From Planctomyces sp. (lineage in GTDB: Bacteria; Planctomycetota; Planctomycetia; Planctomycetales; Planctomycetaceae): a stretch of 64,000 nucleotides of DNA. Position 1 is the first letter of the stretch. Every line of letters starts with the position of its first letter. The position numbers and the translations under genes were made by a program. This document shows positions 17,362 through 27,900 of this stretch, one piece after another. Location of the stretch: positions 1 to 64,000 of the forward strand of contig JAEUIH010000013.1 of NCBI GenBank assembly GCA_016795105.1, given 5' to 3'. Below the pieces are notes generated by a model. That model had not been told where the DNA came from. It was given only the letters and a program-made list of their open reading frames with translations, and did no database searches.

Positions 17362-20300
17362 CAAGCGTCGGCATCTGACCGTTCCCGATCGGCTGAAACC
17401 CCGACAGGAACTGTTTCATCGACTCATCCGGACGAATTGCTGTCTTGATTCTTGTCTGCGGTCGATTCGTCGTTCCGCGAACCTCAACACCGACCCACTG
17501 AGTTGCTCCGGTAAACAGAAGCGTATTAATCAGAGGAGCAGTGGGGGTTCTGGCCAGCGCCGGGCGGGAATAGAAGTCGAGTACAACGTCGCCTTCCAGC
17601 CCAATGGTTCCTCGGCCGCGCAATGCGATGGATGCTCCCACAAGATCAATCGGATTGAACTGAAAGGCTCCGTCTTCAACCTTGAAGTCCACAAATGCAT
17701 AGTCAAACGCAGAACGGTTCGGGACGTTGAAGTTCAGCTTTCCGAGGGCTGCAAACAGTTCCAGCATCAGAGGCAGTTCATAGAGCGCGGCCGGTTCGAT
17801 CTTCATTTGCCCTCGACCCCGGGCATCCCGTGCGGAGTCACCGGTCCCGGTGAGATAGATCCACGAATTGATCACGCCCTGCAGATTTCGCTCTTCCGGC
17901 AAATGTCTCGCTGCATACGCTTCCAGCCTGGCATTCTGCAGCTCGGCAAATACCTGATAATTCTGCCCGCTCTGTAAATCCACCAGCGCATCCAGCTGCA
18001 GTGTTCCCTGATAAGCCTGTGCCTGAATCTGCTGATCCGTCGGAATGTTGTGTGGATGAGTCTTGAGCATCGCGTCACGACTGCCCAGAACCAGTTCTTT
18101 CTCCGTCATTTCATACGGACCTATGATCCGCGTCAGCGGCATCTTCAGGACTTCCAGCGAATCCAGTCGTATTGAACCACTATTCTTCAGCTCATAACCG
18201 TTCCAGTTACCGCGTGCCATCACCATTCCGAAGATCTTGCTCAGGTCAAGCCCGGCTGTAATGCCACAATCTCTCATGCGAAGATTGAGCTCCCAGGCCG
18301 CAGTTGGTGGAAGTTCACCGCCTGCCTGCCCGCGGAAATCCAGTTGAGAATCTTCGATCGATATTCGCCCACCCGGCGCAAGATGCGACAGCGTTGTTCT
18401 CCACGAAGATGGCATTGCGGCTCGCAGTTCATCGTCCGGAGAAATCTCTGTGGCGTTCACATCGTTCAGATGCAGCTGCCAGAACTGATCTGCGTTGATT
18501 TCAGCCCATCCACTGGCGGTGATCGGCGCTCCATTGTGATCACCAAAGAATGACAGAATTTCACAGTGCTGCACCCCCGCATAACGAGGATCGTTCGGAT
18601 CGAAACTAAACTTCGCGGATCGCACATTCATGCGATACGGAAATGGCTTCGGATAAATCGTCCCATCCAGAACTTCCACCTCGGGAAGCGTCACGATGGC
18701 ACGCTGCCCAGGAGAATTCGTCCAGTGAATCGCTGTGGTCAGGTTCACTCGACCCGTTGGCTGCAAAAGACTCCACAAACTTCGCTGACCCTGCCCAAGC
18801 GCATTATACAGGTCGGCGTCCAGTGATCCGTTTTTGGCGGTGACGGTGAGGTCAAGCACACCGGGGAGTGGTTTCCCGCGATATGTGCCTTTGCCAAACA
18901 ACCGTCCTTCCCCATGCATCCCCTGAAGCTCATGAAATGTCCAGAGGTTCTCCCGGGAATCAAATGTAATTCGACCTGTCAAACTGGTGATGTCATACGG
19001 GAACTTACTGAATCGCATTGACGCGTTCCGCACAACTGTGTCCAGCTGTATGGTTGTCGGCTGGTCCAGTCCGGGCGCTCGATAACATCGAGCTGTCCCG
19101 TCCCCGACTCCGGTCACATTCAGGGCGTCTACAACTTTCCGGCCAGCTTCGTTCAACGCATCCCGAAAACGACTGTCTAATGGCAGTTCAGTCACTTTGA
19201 CTTCAAATCCCATCTCCGCCATTGGTCCGGGATTTCGCACAACGCCTTCGGCAGTAACCGGTCGAGTTCCCGCCATCCCCGTGGCTTTGATGTCCAGCAC
19301 GATGTCCGGGGTCGCTCCAGCTGCCTCCGTGATAGCCCTCTGCCTGATTTCTGCCCGCACAGATTTGATCGGATATCGAAATTTATGGAATTCGCCTTCG
19401 CCATCCTCAAACGTTGCCTGCAGATTCTCCGGATACCACTTGCCGGCTGAACTGCGACGAATGTCGGCCTCGCCGGTGACCAGCCCCTTTGGCTTGAAGT
19501 GACTGAAAAACTGTTGAGACTTTTCAGGAAACAGCGGCCTGAATCGATCGTCTACTGCCAGATTCTCAACCTTGATGTGACCATGCGGAAGACTGGCCTC
19601 CGGCCCCAGTTGAAATTCAACCTGTCCACTCAAACGTGCTCCCGCATCACGACACTCGTCGACTCGCACAATCACATTCTGGTTATCCCAGAACATCGTC
19701 GCTCTGAGGTCCGTCAGACGATCAGGAATCGCTGCACAGGCCACCATGCCGTTGCGAATATCTACCTTCAGTCGAAACTCGGGGACCTTTGTAAGAGGCG
19801 TTCCACGGATCTGAAAATCCACATCCAGAACGCCACTGACTCGCGGTGCTTTCGGACTCGTCCCTACTGTTAACGCCGCAGACGGTGCATCCTCCGGCAG
19901 AACCGGGCTCGGTAGGGCACGATTCAGTATCTCGTCCAGCTGTTCCAGTTGTGCGGTAACTCCCGGACTCGCTGATTGAGCTAAATCCACCAGCTGCTGT
20001 CCGGCCTGAACATCCCGCAGCCGACCATCCAGCGACCAGATTCTCTCACTCAGGTCCCAGGCACCCCGCAGGGAAAGCACACCGGCTCCCGGCAGCGTTA
20101 CATCACCGATGAAATCATATTGTGCCGATGTCTTCGGGACGGCTTGAAATCCTGAACTGATCAGGGTCAATCCGGCTGGCGGTAAATCGACTCCATGCTC
20201 CAGACTCAGAAATGCGCGAGTATCCTCGAAGGAGATCACAGGGAGCAACGGCTTCTGTTTGCTCTCAGGAATGAACTCATAGCCCTGCCAATTCCACCGA

Positions 20301-20668
20301 CCGTCCAGCTTTCGTGTCAGCAGGATATCGGCTCGCCGGATATGGACCGATGTAACGACGATCTTCTGGTTCGAAAGCAGTTCTTTCTCATCCAGCTGTA
20401 CCGTAATCTGGCCTGCTCGTGCCAGTGGTCGATTCGTCTCTCGGTCCCGAATCTGAATCCCGTGTAAAACGACTTTCGAAGTATTTGCCAGAACCGTTCG
20501 GTCAATGTGAAGCACTAAACCAGGAGCCGCTTTTTCAAATCGCTCTACCAGTTTTTCCTGAAGCAACTGATCGCCGTTTCGCCAAAGCCAGACGCTCGCC
20601 GTTGCAACGGCTATCGCCGAAGCAATCACGATAAACAACGTCCACTTGATGACTCCAAACAGCTTCAT
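17285..20668 (-). CDS. AsmA/TamB/YhdP-like envelope protein
   Basis: 1127 residues: one N-terminal transmembrane helix (WTLFIVIASAIAVATASVW), then a very long repetitive beta-rich periplasmic region. An AsmA-like start (LHIDRTVLANTSKVVLHGIQIRD) and a C-terminal AsmA-like block (FNPIDLVGASIALRGRGTIG) are visible. Such proteins form hydrophobic grooves bridging inner and outer membranes and are linked to phospholipid transport in E. coli; the role here is inferred. Its last 77 bases lie inside the end of the convergent DUF455 gene. It is the last gene of the ald-hpt-GT39-AsmA series and follows GT39 by 50 bases. Confidence 0.8.
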   Translation of the reverse strand: MKLFGVIKWTLFIVIASAIAVATASVWLWRNGDQLLQEKLVERFEKAAPGLVLHIDRTVLANTSKVVLHGIQIRDRETNRPLARAGQITVQLDEKELLSNQKIVVTSVHIRRADILLTRKLDGRWNWQGYEFIPESKQKPLLPVISFEDTRAFLSLEHGVDLPPAGLTLISSGFQAVPKTSAQYDFIGDVTLPGAGVLSLRGAWDLSERIWSLDGRLRDVQAGQQLVDLAQSASPGVTAQLEQLDEILNRALPSPVLPEDAPSAALTVGTSPKAPRVSGVLDVDFQIRGTPLTKVPEFRLKVDIRNGMVACAAIPDRLTDLRATMFWDNQNVIVRVDECRDAGARLSGQVEFQLGPEASLPHGHIKVENLAVDDRFRPLFPEKSQQFFSHFKPKGLVTGEADIRRSSAGKWYPENLQATFEDGEGEFHKFRYPIKSVRAEIRQRAITEAAGATPDIVLDIKATGMAGTRPVTAEGVVRNPGPMAEMGFEVKVTELPLDSRFRDALNEAGRKVVDALNVTGVGDGTARCYRAPGLDQPTTIQLDTVVRNASMRFSKFPYDITSLTGRITFDSRENLWTFHELQGMHGEGRLFGKGTYRGKPLPGVLDLTVTAKNGSLDADLYNALGQGQRSLWSLLQPTGRVNLTTAIHWTNSPGQRAIVTLPEVEVLDGTIYPKPFPYRMNVRSAKFSFDPNDPRYAGVQHCEILSFFGDHNGAPITASGWAEINADQFWQLHLNDVNATEISPDDELRAAMPSSWRTTLSHLAPGGRISIEDSQLDFRGQAGGELPPTAAWELNLRMRDCGITAGLDLSKIFGMVMARGNWNGYELKNSGSIRLDSLEVLKMPLTRIIGPYEMTEKELVLGSRDAMLKTHPHNIPTDQQIQAQAYQGTLQLDALVDLQSGQNYQVFAELQNARLEAYAARHLPEERNLQGVINSWIYLTGTGDSARDARGRGQMKIEPAALYELPLMLELFAALGKLNFNVPNRSAFDYAFVDFKVEDGAFQFNPIDLVGASIALRGRGTIGLEGDVVLDFYSRPALARTPTAPLINTLLFTGATQWVGVEVRGTTNRPQTRIKTAIRPDESMKQFLSGFQPIGNGQMPTLVIPNLLSLPLRGPGFGAVPQSEQRQ

Positions 20669-20718
20669 GCATCCATGCCGAATTGTCTGGCAGCTGACCT
20701 ACGACTACCCCCAGCCGC

Positions 20719-22026
20719 CTATCCGCTCTTGCCGTGCCCGTCCTCGCAGAAATCCTCCGCTCGCATGATTCGGTTCTTCATGCTCTCCATTCCGGCTCCC
20801 ACCAGAATTGCCAGCGGAAATTCAACCGGCAAACGATATCGGACAGACCCAATGAACACCATATGAACAAGCAGAAACTGCAGGAATGGTGCCAGCAAAA
20901 ATACACAAATCCCCAGTGTTTTTCGCTGGACCCAAATCCCAATCGCCATGAACACACCACTCACCAGCGAAACCGCCAGACAAATCAGGTAAAATAGGCC
21001 AGATGAGAATCCTGCGGCATTTGGGGACAGACTCAGGTAGCGGCCGGCTTTGAGCAGCCCCAACTCAATCGCTCGGCCCGGATTCTCGCGAGCAAACTGC
21101 CAGGCCCGAGCCTTATAAGTTTCGTTCACTTCGTATTCGCTCATCTTCAATGGCAACTTTTCGTCATCGAAGAATTGCATATCACTGGCTCCGGTCGCCT
21201 CGGAATGCAGTCCATCGTACAGACTGGGGCCAGACCACAACGAAGTCATCACCCAATGGCCCGTTACCTCATAGTTCCGCCAGGCCCACGGTGTCAGAGC
21301 CACAAAACACCCGCAGCCCAGAATGGCCGCAAGCAGTATTCGGCGAAAAAACGGCCCTGTTCCAAATGCCAGCAGCAGAAGTGCAGCAACACCCGGCCAG
21401 AGTATCCAGCCCGGTCTCACAAGGACACCGCAACCGGTGGCAAGTCCTGCAGCAAATGCAATGGCGCAACCTCCAGGCAGAGAATTCCGTTCATCATCAC
21501 TGATCCCAGCTTTGCTGTCTGCATTTGCCTGCCATGTTCCAGGCAGTCTCTGGAAAATCAGCATTGCGATCAGCATCCAAAACGCAAACCATGTCTCCGA
21601 GAGAATCAAAACCGAGTTTCCGACATGCAGTGGTGCAACTGCCACTACGCTGGCTGCGAATAATGCCGTGGTTTCAGATGTGACCCGCCTTCCCAGCAGA
21701 TATGTCAGCCACACACAACCCGTACCGACTCCTGCAAGCATGATGGTGGCCGGCAATACTCGATCACCGAACAGACGAATGGGGACGGCAAGCAGCAGAG
21801 GAAAACCGGGGGTTCGCAGCACATATCTGGGAGGCGTATGAATCGCGTACGTTTCGCCGGCTGCAATTTTCTGACCTAGTTCCCAGTACCCGTTGGCATC
21901 GCCTTCAATCAGGAAGCGACGTCCCTGCTTTTCCACATGCCAGTCGACGGCGATCGCGGCCGCTACTCTTGCAAGCAGACTGACGGCAAGGATCAGCCAG
22001 AGGACCTGGGATTGTTTGAGCTGCAT
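20719..22026 (-). CDS. GT39/ArnT-like membrane glycosyltransferase (PMT_2 family)
   Basis: 435 residues, about ten predicted transmembrane helices. After the first helix, EGDANGYWELGQKIAAG and RTPGFPLLLAVPIRLFG are the characteristic first-loop motifs of PMT_2 (ArnT-like) glycosyltransferases, which use polyprenyl-phosphate sugars on the outer face of the inner membrane. The acceptor (lipid A, protein or other glycan) cannot be told. Its ATG lies 34 bases inside the end of hpt, suggesting coupled translation. The C-terminal tail is short, without the large soluble domain of ArnT. Confidence 0.82.
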   Translation of the reverse strand: MQLKQSQVLWLILAVSLLARVAAAIAVDWHVEKQGRRFLIEGDANGYWELGQKIAAGETYAIHTPPRYVLRTPGFPLLLAVPIRLFGDRVLPATIMLAGVGTGCVWLTYLLGRRVTSETTALFAASVVAVAPLHVGNSVLILSETWFAFWMLIAMLIFQRLPGTWQANADSKAGISDDERNSLPGGCAIAFAAGLATGCGVLVRPGWILWPGVAALLLLAFGTGPFFRRILLAAILGCGCFVALTPWAWRNYEVTGHWVMTSLWSGPSLYDGLHSEATGASDMQFFDDEKLPLKMSEYEVNETYKARAWQFARENPGRAIELGLLKAGRYLSLSPNAAGFSSGLFYLICLAVSLVSGVFMAIGIWVQRKTLGICVFLLAPFLQFLLVHMVFIGSVRYRLPVEFPLAILVGAGMESMKNRIMRAEDFCEDGHGKSG

Positions 22027-22571
22027 TGTGGATTAGGTTTCCCCGAGGCTTCCGCGAGATCGTGGTCATCCGGGATGCCGATGTAGGGCAGGTGTCGAAA
22101 TTCGTCGTTATAGTCCAGACCATACCCTACGACAAATTCGTCAGGAATGCGAAAACAAAAGTAGTCCGGCTGAATATCGACGCAAGTTCGATCGCTTTTC
22201 CACAGTAAAACAGCAGTCCTGACAGACGCCGGAGAAAACCCATGAATGGCCTCCAGCAGCCCGACCATCGTCTTTCCGGTATCGAAAATATCGTCAAGTA
22301 TCAGTACATCGCGCCCCTTCAGATCGGGTACCAGCGAGCTGTTGACGGATAACTGTCCGGGAGACGTCCGAGTCCCACCATAACTGGATGCAGAGATCAG
22401 AGCGACTCGCAGTGGAACATTCGTAGCTCGAATCAAATCGGCAAGCAGGACCACACTTCCGGTCAGAACTCCGAGTATGGTCAGGGGGCGTCCGGAGTAT
22501 TCAGAGCTGATTTTGTTCCCCAGCTCCCGGACTCGATCCCGAATTTCATTTTCCGCAATCAAAACTCGCAT
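21993..22571 (-). CDS. hpt: Hypoxanthine phosphoribosyltransferase
   Basis: 192 residues. The PRPP-binding loop VLILDDIFDTGKT (residues 89-101), LTGSVVLLADL near 36-46, and the C-terminal VGYGLDYNDEFRHLPYIG block mark purine salvage Hpt (hypoxanthine/guanine + PRPP to IMP/GMP). The final ~22 residues past the family end are low in conserved features and are encoded where the gene runs into GT39, so the stop may have drifted. A GAGG site lies upstream of the ATG. A pair of inverted palindromic repeats separates it from ald. Confidence 0.95.
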   Translation of the reverse strand: MRVLIAENEIRDRVRELGNKISSEYSGRPLTILGVLTGSVVLLADLIRATNVPLRVALISASSYGGTRTSPGQLSVNSSLVPDLKGRDVLILDDIFDTGKTMVGLLEAIHGFSPASVRTAVLLWKSDRTCVDIQPDYFCFRIPDEFVVGYGLDYNDEFRHLPYIGIPDDHDLAEASGKPNPQCSSNNPRSSG

Positions 22572-22601
22572 CAGCGCTCAACACCTCAACAAAACAGAAA
22601 A

Positions 22602-22630
22602 GTAGCAGGCACATTCCATGTGCCGTCCGC
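22602..22630 (+). repeat. GTAG palindromic repeat, family 1, copy A
   Basis: Starts GTAGCAGG; arms GGCACAT / ATGTGCC around TCC (22608-22624); ends GTCCGC. It lies 31 bases upstream of hpt and forms an inverted pair with copy B. Confidence 0.85.
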
Positions 22631-22657
22631 TCCGAAAAAGCAAAGCTTTTGAGTCCA

Positions 22658-22690
22658 CCGTCCGCCCCCACAATCCGTCCGCCCCCACAA
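22658..22690. repeat. Short tandem repeat between REP-like copies A and B
   Basis: A 16-base unit, CCGTCCGCCCCCACAA, occurs twice with a one-base spacer. It contains the CCGTCCGCC end of the palindromic repeat, so it is probably a decayed remnant of extra copies. Confidence 0.7.
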
Positions 22691-22712
22691 ACAACCGAGC
22701 CACTGCGACTCG

Positions 22713-22742
22713 GGCGGACGGCACTCGGAGAGTGCCTGCTAC
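22713..22742 (-). repeat. GTAG palindromic repeat, family 1, copy B
   Basis: Read on the minus strand it starts GTAGCAGG with arms GGCACTC / GAGTGCC around TCC (22720-22736). Its TAG (22739-22741) is the stop codon of ald. Confidence 0.88.
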
Positions 22743-23854
22743 AGGGAGTTACCATTGTAGGGTGTGTAGGGCAGACCAAACGTTTCAGCAACAGCCTGAT
22801 TCGTAATCCTGCCATTCACCATATTGACTGCTGCGGCCAGTCCCGAGTCATTGCGACTTGCTTCAAACAGTCCTTTGTTCGCGATCCGCAGGACATATGG
22901 AAACGTCACATTGCACAGTGCATAGGTGCTGGTTCGGCCAACAGCTCCCGGCATATTGGTCACGCAGTAGTGCACAATTCCATCGACAATGTAGGTTGGG
23001 TCGGAATGTGTGGTTGGGCGAGATGTTTCAAAGCATCCGCCCTGATCAATACACACGTCGATCACGACAGCTCCGTGCTTCATCGTTTTCAGATCTGCAG
23101 CTGACACAAGTCTGGGGGCCCGAGCTCCCGGGATCAGAACTCCGCCAATGACAAGGTCTGCTTTTCGCAGTTGTTCTCGAATGTTGTGACGATCGCTGAA
23201 CAGAGTATTGACGTTGGGTGGCATGATGTCTTCGAGGTATCTGAGGCGATCGACATTGGTGTCGAGGATCACCACATCCGCCTGAAAACCGGCCGCGATC
23301 TGTGCCGCGTTCTTACCGACGACTCCGCCTCCGATAATGGCAATATGAGCAGGTGCAACGCCCGGCACACCACCCAGAAGAATCCCGCGTCCTTCCTGAG
23401 GACGTTCAAGAAACTTAGCGCCTTCCTGAATACTCATTCGGCCCGCGACTTCCGACATGGGAGTCAGCAGTGGAAGATCTCGACCTCGTCCCTGAAGGGT
23501 TTCGTATGCGGCCGCATTGATTCGTGAATCGCGAACTGCGTGAGTCAGTTCAGAGTCGGCGGCGAAGTGGAAATATGTAAACACGGTTTGCCCTGGGCGA
23601 AGCAGGCTCCATTCTTCCTGCATCGGCTCTTTGACCTTAACAATCAGGTCAGCAGCAGCAAACACATCGGCGTGGCCCGGTACGAGCTTCGCACCGCTTT
23701 CTTCGTATTCCTGATCGGTGATTCCGCTTCCGAGCCCCGCGCCGGCTTCGATCAGAACTTCATGTCCGGCCAGGCAGAGTTCATCAACTCCGCTGGGCAG
23801 CATTGCAACTCTATACTCATCAGGTTTGATTTCACGCGGCACACCGACGATCAT
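22739..23854 (-). CDS. ald: Alanine dehydrogenase
   Basis: 371 residues from the ATG of MIVGVPREIK, with AAGGAA upstream; this gives exactly the usual family length, so the 13-codon upstream extension is rejected. Lys75 (KVKEP) and His96 (YFHFAAD) match the pyruvate-binding and catalytic residues of Ald. IAIIGGGVVGKNAA near 170-184 is the NAD-binding glycine loop. Reaction: L-alanine + NAD+ + water to pyruvate, ammonia and NADH. The protein ends NGNSL and its stop is the TAG of palindromic repeat copy B. A 10-base inverted repeat lies in the leader. Confidence 0.96.
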   Translation of the reverse strand: MIVGVPREIKPDEYRVAMLPSGVDELCLAGHEVLIEAGAGLGSGITDQEYEESGAKLVPGHADVFAAADLIVKVKEPMQEEWSLLRPGQTVFTYFHFAADSELTHAVRDSRINAAAYETLQGRGRDLPLLTPMSEVAGRMSIQEGAKFLERPQEGRGILLGGVPGVAPAHIAIIGGGVVGKNAAQIAAGFQADVVILDTNVDRLRYLEDIMPPNVNTLFSDRHNIREQLRKADLVIGGVLIPGARAPRLVSAADLKTMKHGAVVIDVCIDQGGCFETSRPTTHSDPTYIVDGIVHYCVTNMPGAVGRTSTYALCNVTFPYVLRIANKGLFEASRNDSGLAAAVNMVNGRITNQAVAETFGLPYTPYNGNSL

Positions 23855-23882
23855 GGAAGAATTCCTTGAACAAGACTTGATT

Positions 23883-23914
23883 GCCTGAATCACCGGGGGC
23901 TCCCTGATTCAGGC
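23883..23914. promoter_or_regulatory. Inverted repeat in the ald-nadC divergent promoter region
   Basis: GCCTGAATCA and TGATTCAGGC are perfect 10-base arms separated by 12 bases, 29 bases upstream of the ald start. It could be a leader hairpin or a dimeric regulator site (Lrp/AsnC family members often control ald elsewhere). Function is inference. Confidence 0.5.
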
Positions 23915-23980
23915 TGCCGGAGATTATAGGAAGCCCCTCAAATTGAACAGGTCGCAGCACGCGTCCAAAGAGAAAACCAT

Positions 23981-24883
23981 ATGGATCAATCCATTCAGTT
24001 CGACCGATCAACCGAATCTGCAGCGAAGTTGCTGATCGAACTTGCTCTGGCAGAAGACCTGCGGGACCGAGGCGACCTGACAAGTCAGTCCACCATTCCG
24101 GCTGAACTGAATGCTTCCGTCAATCTCGTATCGAGGGAGCGCGGGGTTCTTTGCGGGGCTCCGTTGATTCCGCTTGTTTTCGAGCAACTTGAGTCGAATG
24201 TTCGATGTGAGCTCTTTGTACAGGACTCCTCGATCCTCCAGCGAGGATCTCTGATTGCGACCATGTCCGGCCCGGTTCGGACACTGCTGACGGCCGAGCG
24301 TACGATTCTGAACTTCATGATTCACTTGTCCGGAGTCGCCTCGAGAACTCGGATGTTTGCAGAACGTGTCAGCGGAACAAAGGCTGTCATTCTGGATACA
24401 CGAAAGACATTGCCTGGCTACCGACTTCTCCACAAATATGCAGTGCGCTGTGGTGGTGGCGTCAACCACAGGATGGGATTGTTCGACGGGATTCTGATTA
24501 AGGACAATCACCTGGCGGCTCGAGGTGAACGTTCCGTTGCCGGTGCAGTGAATGATGCTCGCATGTTTCTGTCCTCCACCGGAATTCAGCTTCCGATCGA
24601 AATTGAAGTCGATACCCTGACACAACTCAGAGATGCACTCGATGCCAAACCCGAGATCGTGCTGCTCGATAATATGTCGTGCGATGAAATGTCTGAAGCC
24701 GTGAGGATCCGTGACGCACATTCACCCACGACACGCCTTGAAGCGTCTGGCGGGGTGACACTCGACACCGTCCGTGCAATCGCCGAAACAGGCGTCGATC
24801 GCATCAGTATCGGCGGATTGACTCACTCAGCCCCAGCCCTCGACCTCGGCTTCGACTGGCCCTGGTCGTCACTCCCCGATTAA
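23981..24883 (+). CDS. nadC: Quinolinate (nicotinate-nucleotide) phosphoribosyltransferase, carboxylating
   Basis: 300 residues. LDTRKTLPGYR (139-148), HKYAVRCGGGVNHRMGL (151-167) and LIKDNH (172-177) are the conserved NadC active-site segments. ERTILNFMIHLSGVA and the EVDTLTQL / VLLDNMS blocks complete the fold. It converts quinolinate and PRPP to nicotinate mononucleotide in NAD synthesis. It is divergent from ald (126-base gap). Its stop is followed by a strong hairpin at 24903. No nadA or nadB is in the window. Confidence 0.97.
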   Translation: MDQSIQFDRSTESAAKLLIELALAEDLRDRGDLTSQSTIPAELNASVNLVSRERGVLCGAPLIPLVFEQLESNVRCELFVQDSSILQRGSLIATMSGPVRTLLTAERTILNFMIHLSGVASRTRMFAERVSGTKAVILDTRKTLPGYRLLHKYAVRCGGGVNHRMGLFDGILIKDNHLAARGERSVAGAVNDARMFLSSTGIQLPIEIEVDTLTQLRDALDAKPEIVLLDNMSCDEMSEAVRIRDAHSPTTRLEASGGVTLDTVRAIAETGVDRISIGGLTHSAPALDLGFDWPWSSLPD

Positions 24884-24902
24884 TAGTACCCATCATCTAA
24901 AT

Positions 24903-24934
24903 AGTACTCATCACGTTCCGCCGTGATGAGTACT
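24903..24934. terminator. Perfect 13-pair hairpin, likely bidirectional terminator
   Basis: Arms AGTACTCATCACG and CGTGATGAGTACT with a TTCCGC loop lie between convergent nadC and the TPR gene. Plus-strand transcripts read TTT after the stem. The stem also encodes the last residues and stop of the TPR gene (TGA at 24911-24913). Confidence 0.75.
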
Positions 24935-27900
24935 TTGGACAGGGGCTCTTAGGTGCTGGATTTGTTCCCGGAGTACACTCGCCCCGTCCTGGTTGCCGCC
25001 GGCTTCGAGTTGTGCATGCAGACGTGTGAGTCCAAGAAGTTCTCCGGGGGTTGCTGTGGCTGAAGGACCCCGGAGTTCGATTCGTTTCAGCCGTTTTGTG
25101 ACCTGCTGCTCGATCAGCTTTAGTCCTTCTGATCGCTCACCAGTTTCGATCCGGTGTTTTCCCAATCGATATTCAGCGATGTCTCGAATCTCGTCTGCGA
25201 CCGCAATCTCGAGTACCTTCAACAGAAGGTCCTGCCGAATATCGATCCTGTTGCCCGTCTTCGACGACACGTCCAGGAGTCGCTCACACCTCAGCAGGCT
25301 CAGAGCCAATACACGTTTCTCATTGTCGTCTGAACCTGTCAGTTGACCAATCGTTCGGGCAAGCAAATCTATTTGGCTTTGCAAATCGCCTTCTGATTCG
25401 TCCGTAACCTGAGCGCCACGAGCAGTCTCCAAAAACAAACTCAATAGTGCTCCGCCGGTCCATTGCGGGTCCGCCTCAAGTGACGTCTTCAGTTGCTCTG
25501 CCAGAGTTTCTGATTGCCGATGATTTAACTCCGAAAATGCCCCAAAGAAGTCTGAGGAGAGATACCGATCCTCTGCTTCGCGAGACAATGTTGCATACGC
25601 TCCAGTGACCCATGGTGACCAGAGAGATGTTGGTTGTTTTCGGATTCCGAGTAGATTCTGCATGACATCGCGGGCAAATACGTCGTCAGAGATCACCTCA
25701 GCGCGATTGGCAAATGCAAGGTATCGCAGCTGATGTTCCGGAAAGTCTCTAAGGACCTGCTCCAGCAGCTTTCGCCCTGTTGTTTGATGAACTGCGTTTC
25801 GGCTCATCCTGACGGCAAGCTGCATCACGGCGTCGGCCGTCTCGGCGAAGTCCCGTACTCCGCTCTGTGTCAGCGCATCCGCAAGGTCGCCTTCGCGATG
25901 TGCACTTTCGAATCCCTGCAGTAGTGTTTCAAACTCAGTGATGAACTCTTCACGATGTGAAGACAGCAGTTGAAGATAAAGATCACAGGCCCCTTTCGAA
26001 TCGCCCAGTCGCTCTTTCCCAAGTGCAGCCTCACGCAACTGAACTCCGGCTGTGTTCCGGCGAAATCGAGCCGAGTTCGACATTGCGGTGGATACTTTGG
26101 TCTGGTCAGACTCATGCGGCAGATGCCGAGAAGCATAATTACCTTGACCCTTCGACTCACTCGAATAGCCGTGAACTTGAAGTCCCCACTCCAGCCACTG
26201 CGGTACACGTTGTAATGACTCCGGATAGTCTGATTGCAGAATTCCAGGGTTCCGGCTCAACAGCTCAAACTGTGATGCATCGCGTGATACCAATGCATCC
26301 GGATCAATGGCTGTTTGCTCAAACGAATCCGCAAGCATCGTGGCAAACATCAGAGGGCAATTAGCCACTTGAGCCTCGGACGGCATCGTCCGCAGTTCAG
26401 CCGGAAGTTGAACCGAATTCCCGCCGACTTCCTGCAGAGATCGAATTGTAAAGTACCAGCGATCAACATCCCTCCATTGAGCGGGTGTGCGTTCTTTGTC
26501 AGTGCTCAGCAGTTTCGTACCGGCTTCGTTTTGCTCTGAAGCAGACCACAGTTCCAGTAAACAGAATGCCAGGGCTGCCGTCTGAGCCCGTCTCAGATTG
26601 TCGGGGAATGGAGCGGGAGTTTCTGCAAACGGAGAAGCATCATCAGGAGTTGCTGACGAATTCTGCGGCATGGCAGCATTGCCGATTGCTGCTGACGAAC
26701 TCAGCCAAAGTGCGAATCGAGAAGCCGCCGCTGCGTCCTGAGCAATCTCTGCCTCCAGGTGAAATACAGGCACCATCTGATCGTCCGAATGTTCAACGAC
26801 AGGTTCTGGTTCAGTTTCTGCACCAGCTCCCGGACCAGACATCGCCAGTCCAGACATCTCTGCCAGCGTCTGAAATTCTCTCTTTGCGACGTTACGGTCT
26901 CCGGTCATCCAGTGCAATGCCGCTTCACGAATTCGAACTCTCCACCAGTCATTGGTTTTCGTCGGCATCGATTCCGCCAGCGTTGATGCGGCAGACAGGA
27001 ACTGAATTGCAGTTTCCCGCCGATGATTTTTCAACAAGAGATCCGTGATCTCACAGATATCCTGAACCTCCGGTAAATCACCATGTTCCGGAAGGTATAC
27101 ATCGATCAGTTCATCGATGTCGGCATGGCGAGTCCGGACAGACACGGATCTTCGAGGAATGCGGACCAAAATAGTGGTCGATTCCAGATGCTCATACAGT
27201 TCCGCCGCTCGGGTCCAGTGACCCGCCTGTTCTGCCAGTGATGCAAGTCGCTCGAATTCTGCCCGATCAACAGCTCGAAGTGGTCGGCCGCGAGGAATCT
27301 CAATTGCGTCTATGACTGCTCTCGCCATTTCGGCCTCGTCTGCCCGAATCGCGGCGGTAGCGACGTTGACCGCTCGCGTTAGTTCTGAAGCGTCAGGAAT
27401 TGGCCAATGTTCAATGTCTTCAATCACCTCGGCAAACTGGCCAGACCTTGAAGCGATGTCCGCAAGGTTCTGAATCACCGATATCTGATCTGATCGAGAA
27501 AGGTTCCCTGCAGACAACTTCCATAATGTCTGAATTGCTGCTTCCGGTTGCGAATTGGCATCGAGCAGTTGTGCAAGCCGTGTCATACCGTATTGCGTAT
27601 TCTCGCGGTTTGACCAGGCCTGCAGAATTCTGATCGCTGCCTTCGATTCAGTCCGGGCGATTCTGTCAGCGATATTCAGCCAGTCGTCGGCCGAAGATTC
27701 CGGCAGGCCAATGATCTGAACAGCAAGCTCCGCGACTTCATTTGAATCAACTGAATCAACCGCCATCAGACATTCCGCAAGCATCAATCCGGCACTCGCG
27801 GCACCTGCATCGGGCTGCCCGGGCAGACGGACGTTGATTCGAGTTCTCAGTTCAGTGATCTTTCCTTCAAGCTGCCCGGCTTGCTGAAAGATTTGCACAA

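Noticed and set aside
22602-22742. Inverted repeats as insertion-sequence ends
   Set aside because: Only 80 bases lie between copies A and B, with no transposase frame. REP-type hairpins explain them better.
24008-24721. 237-codon minus-strand frame
   Set aside because: Antisense to nadC, whose active-site motifs are clear; this frame has none.
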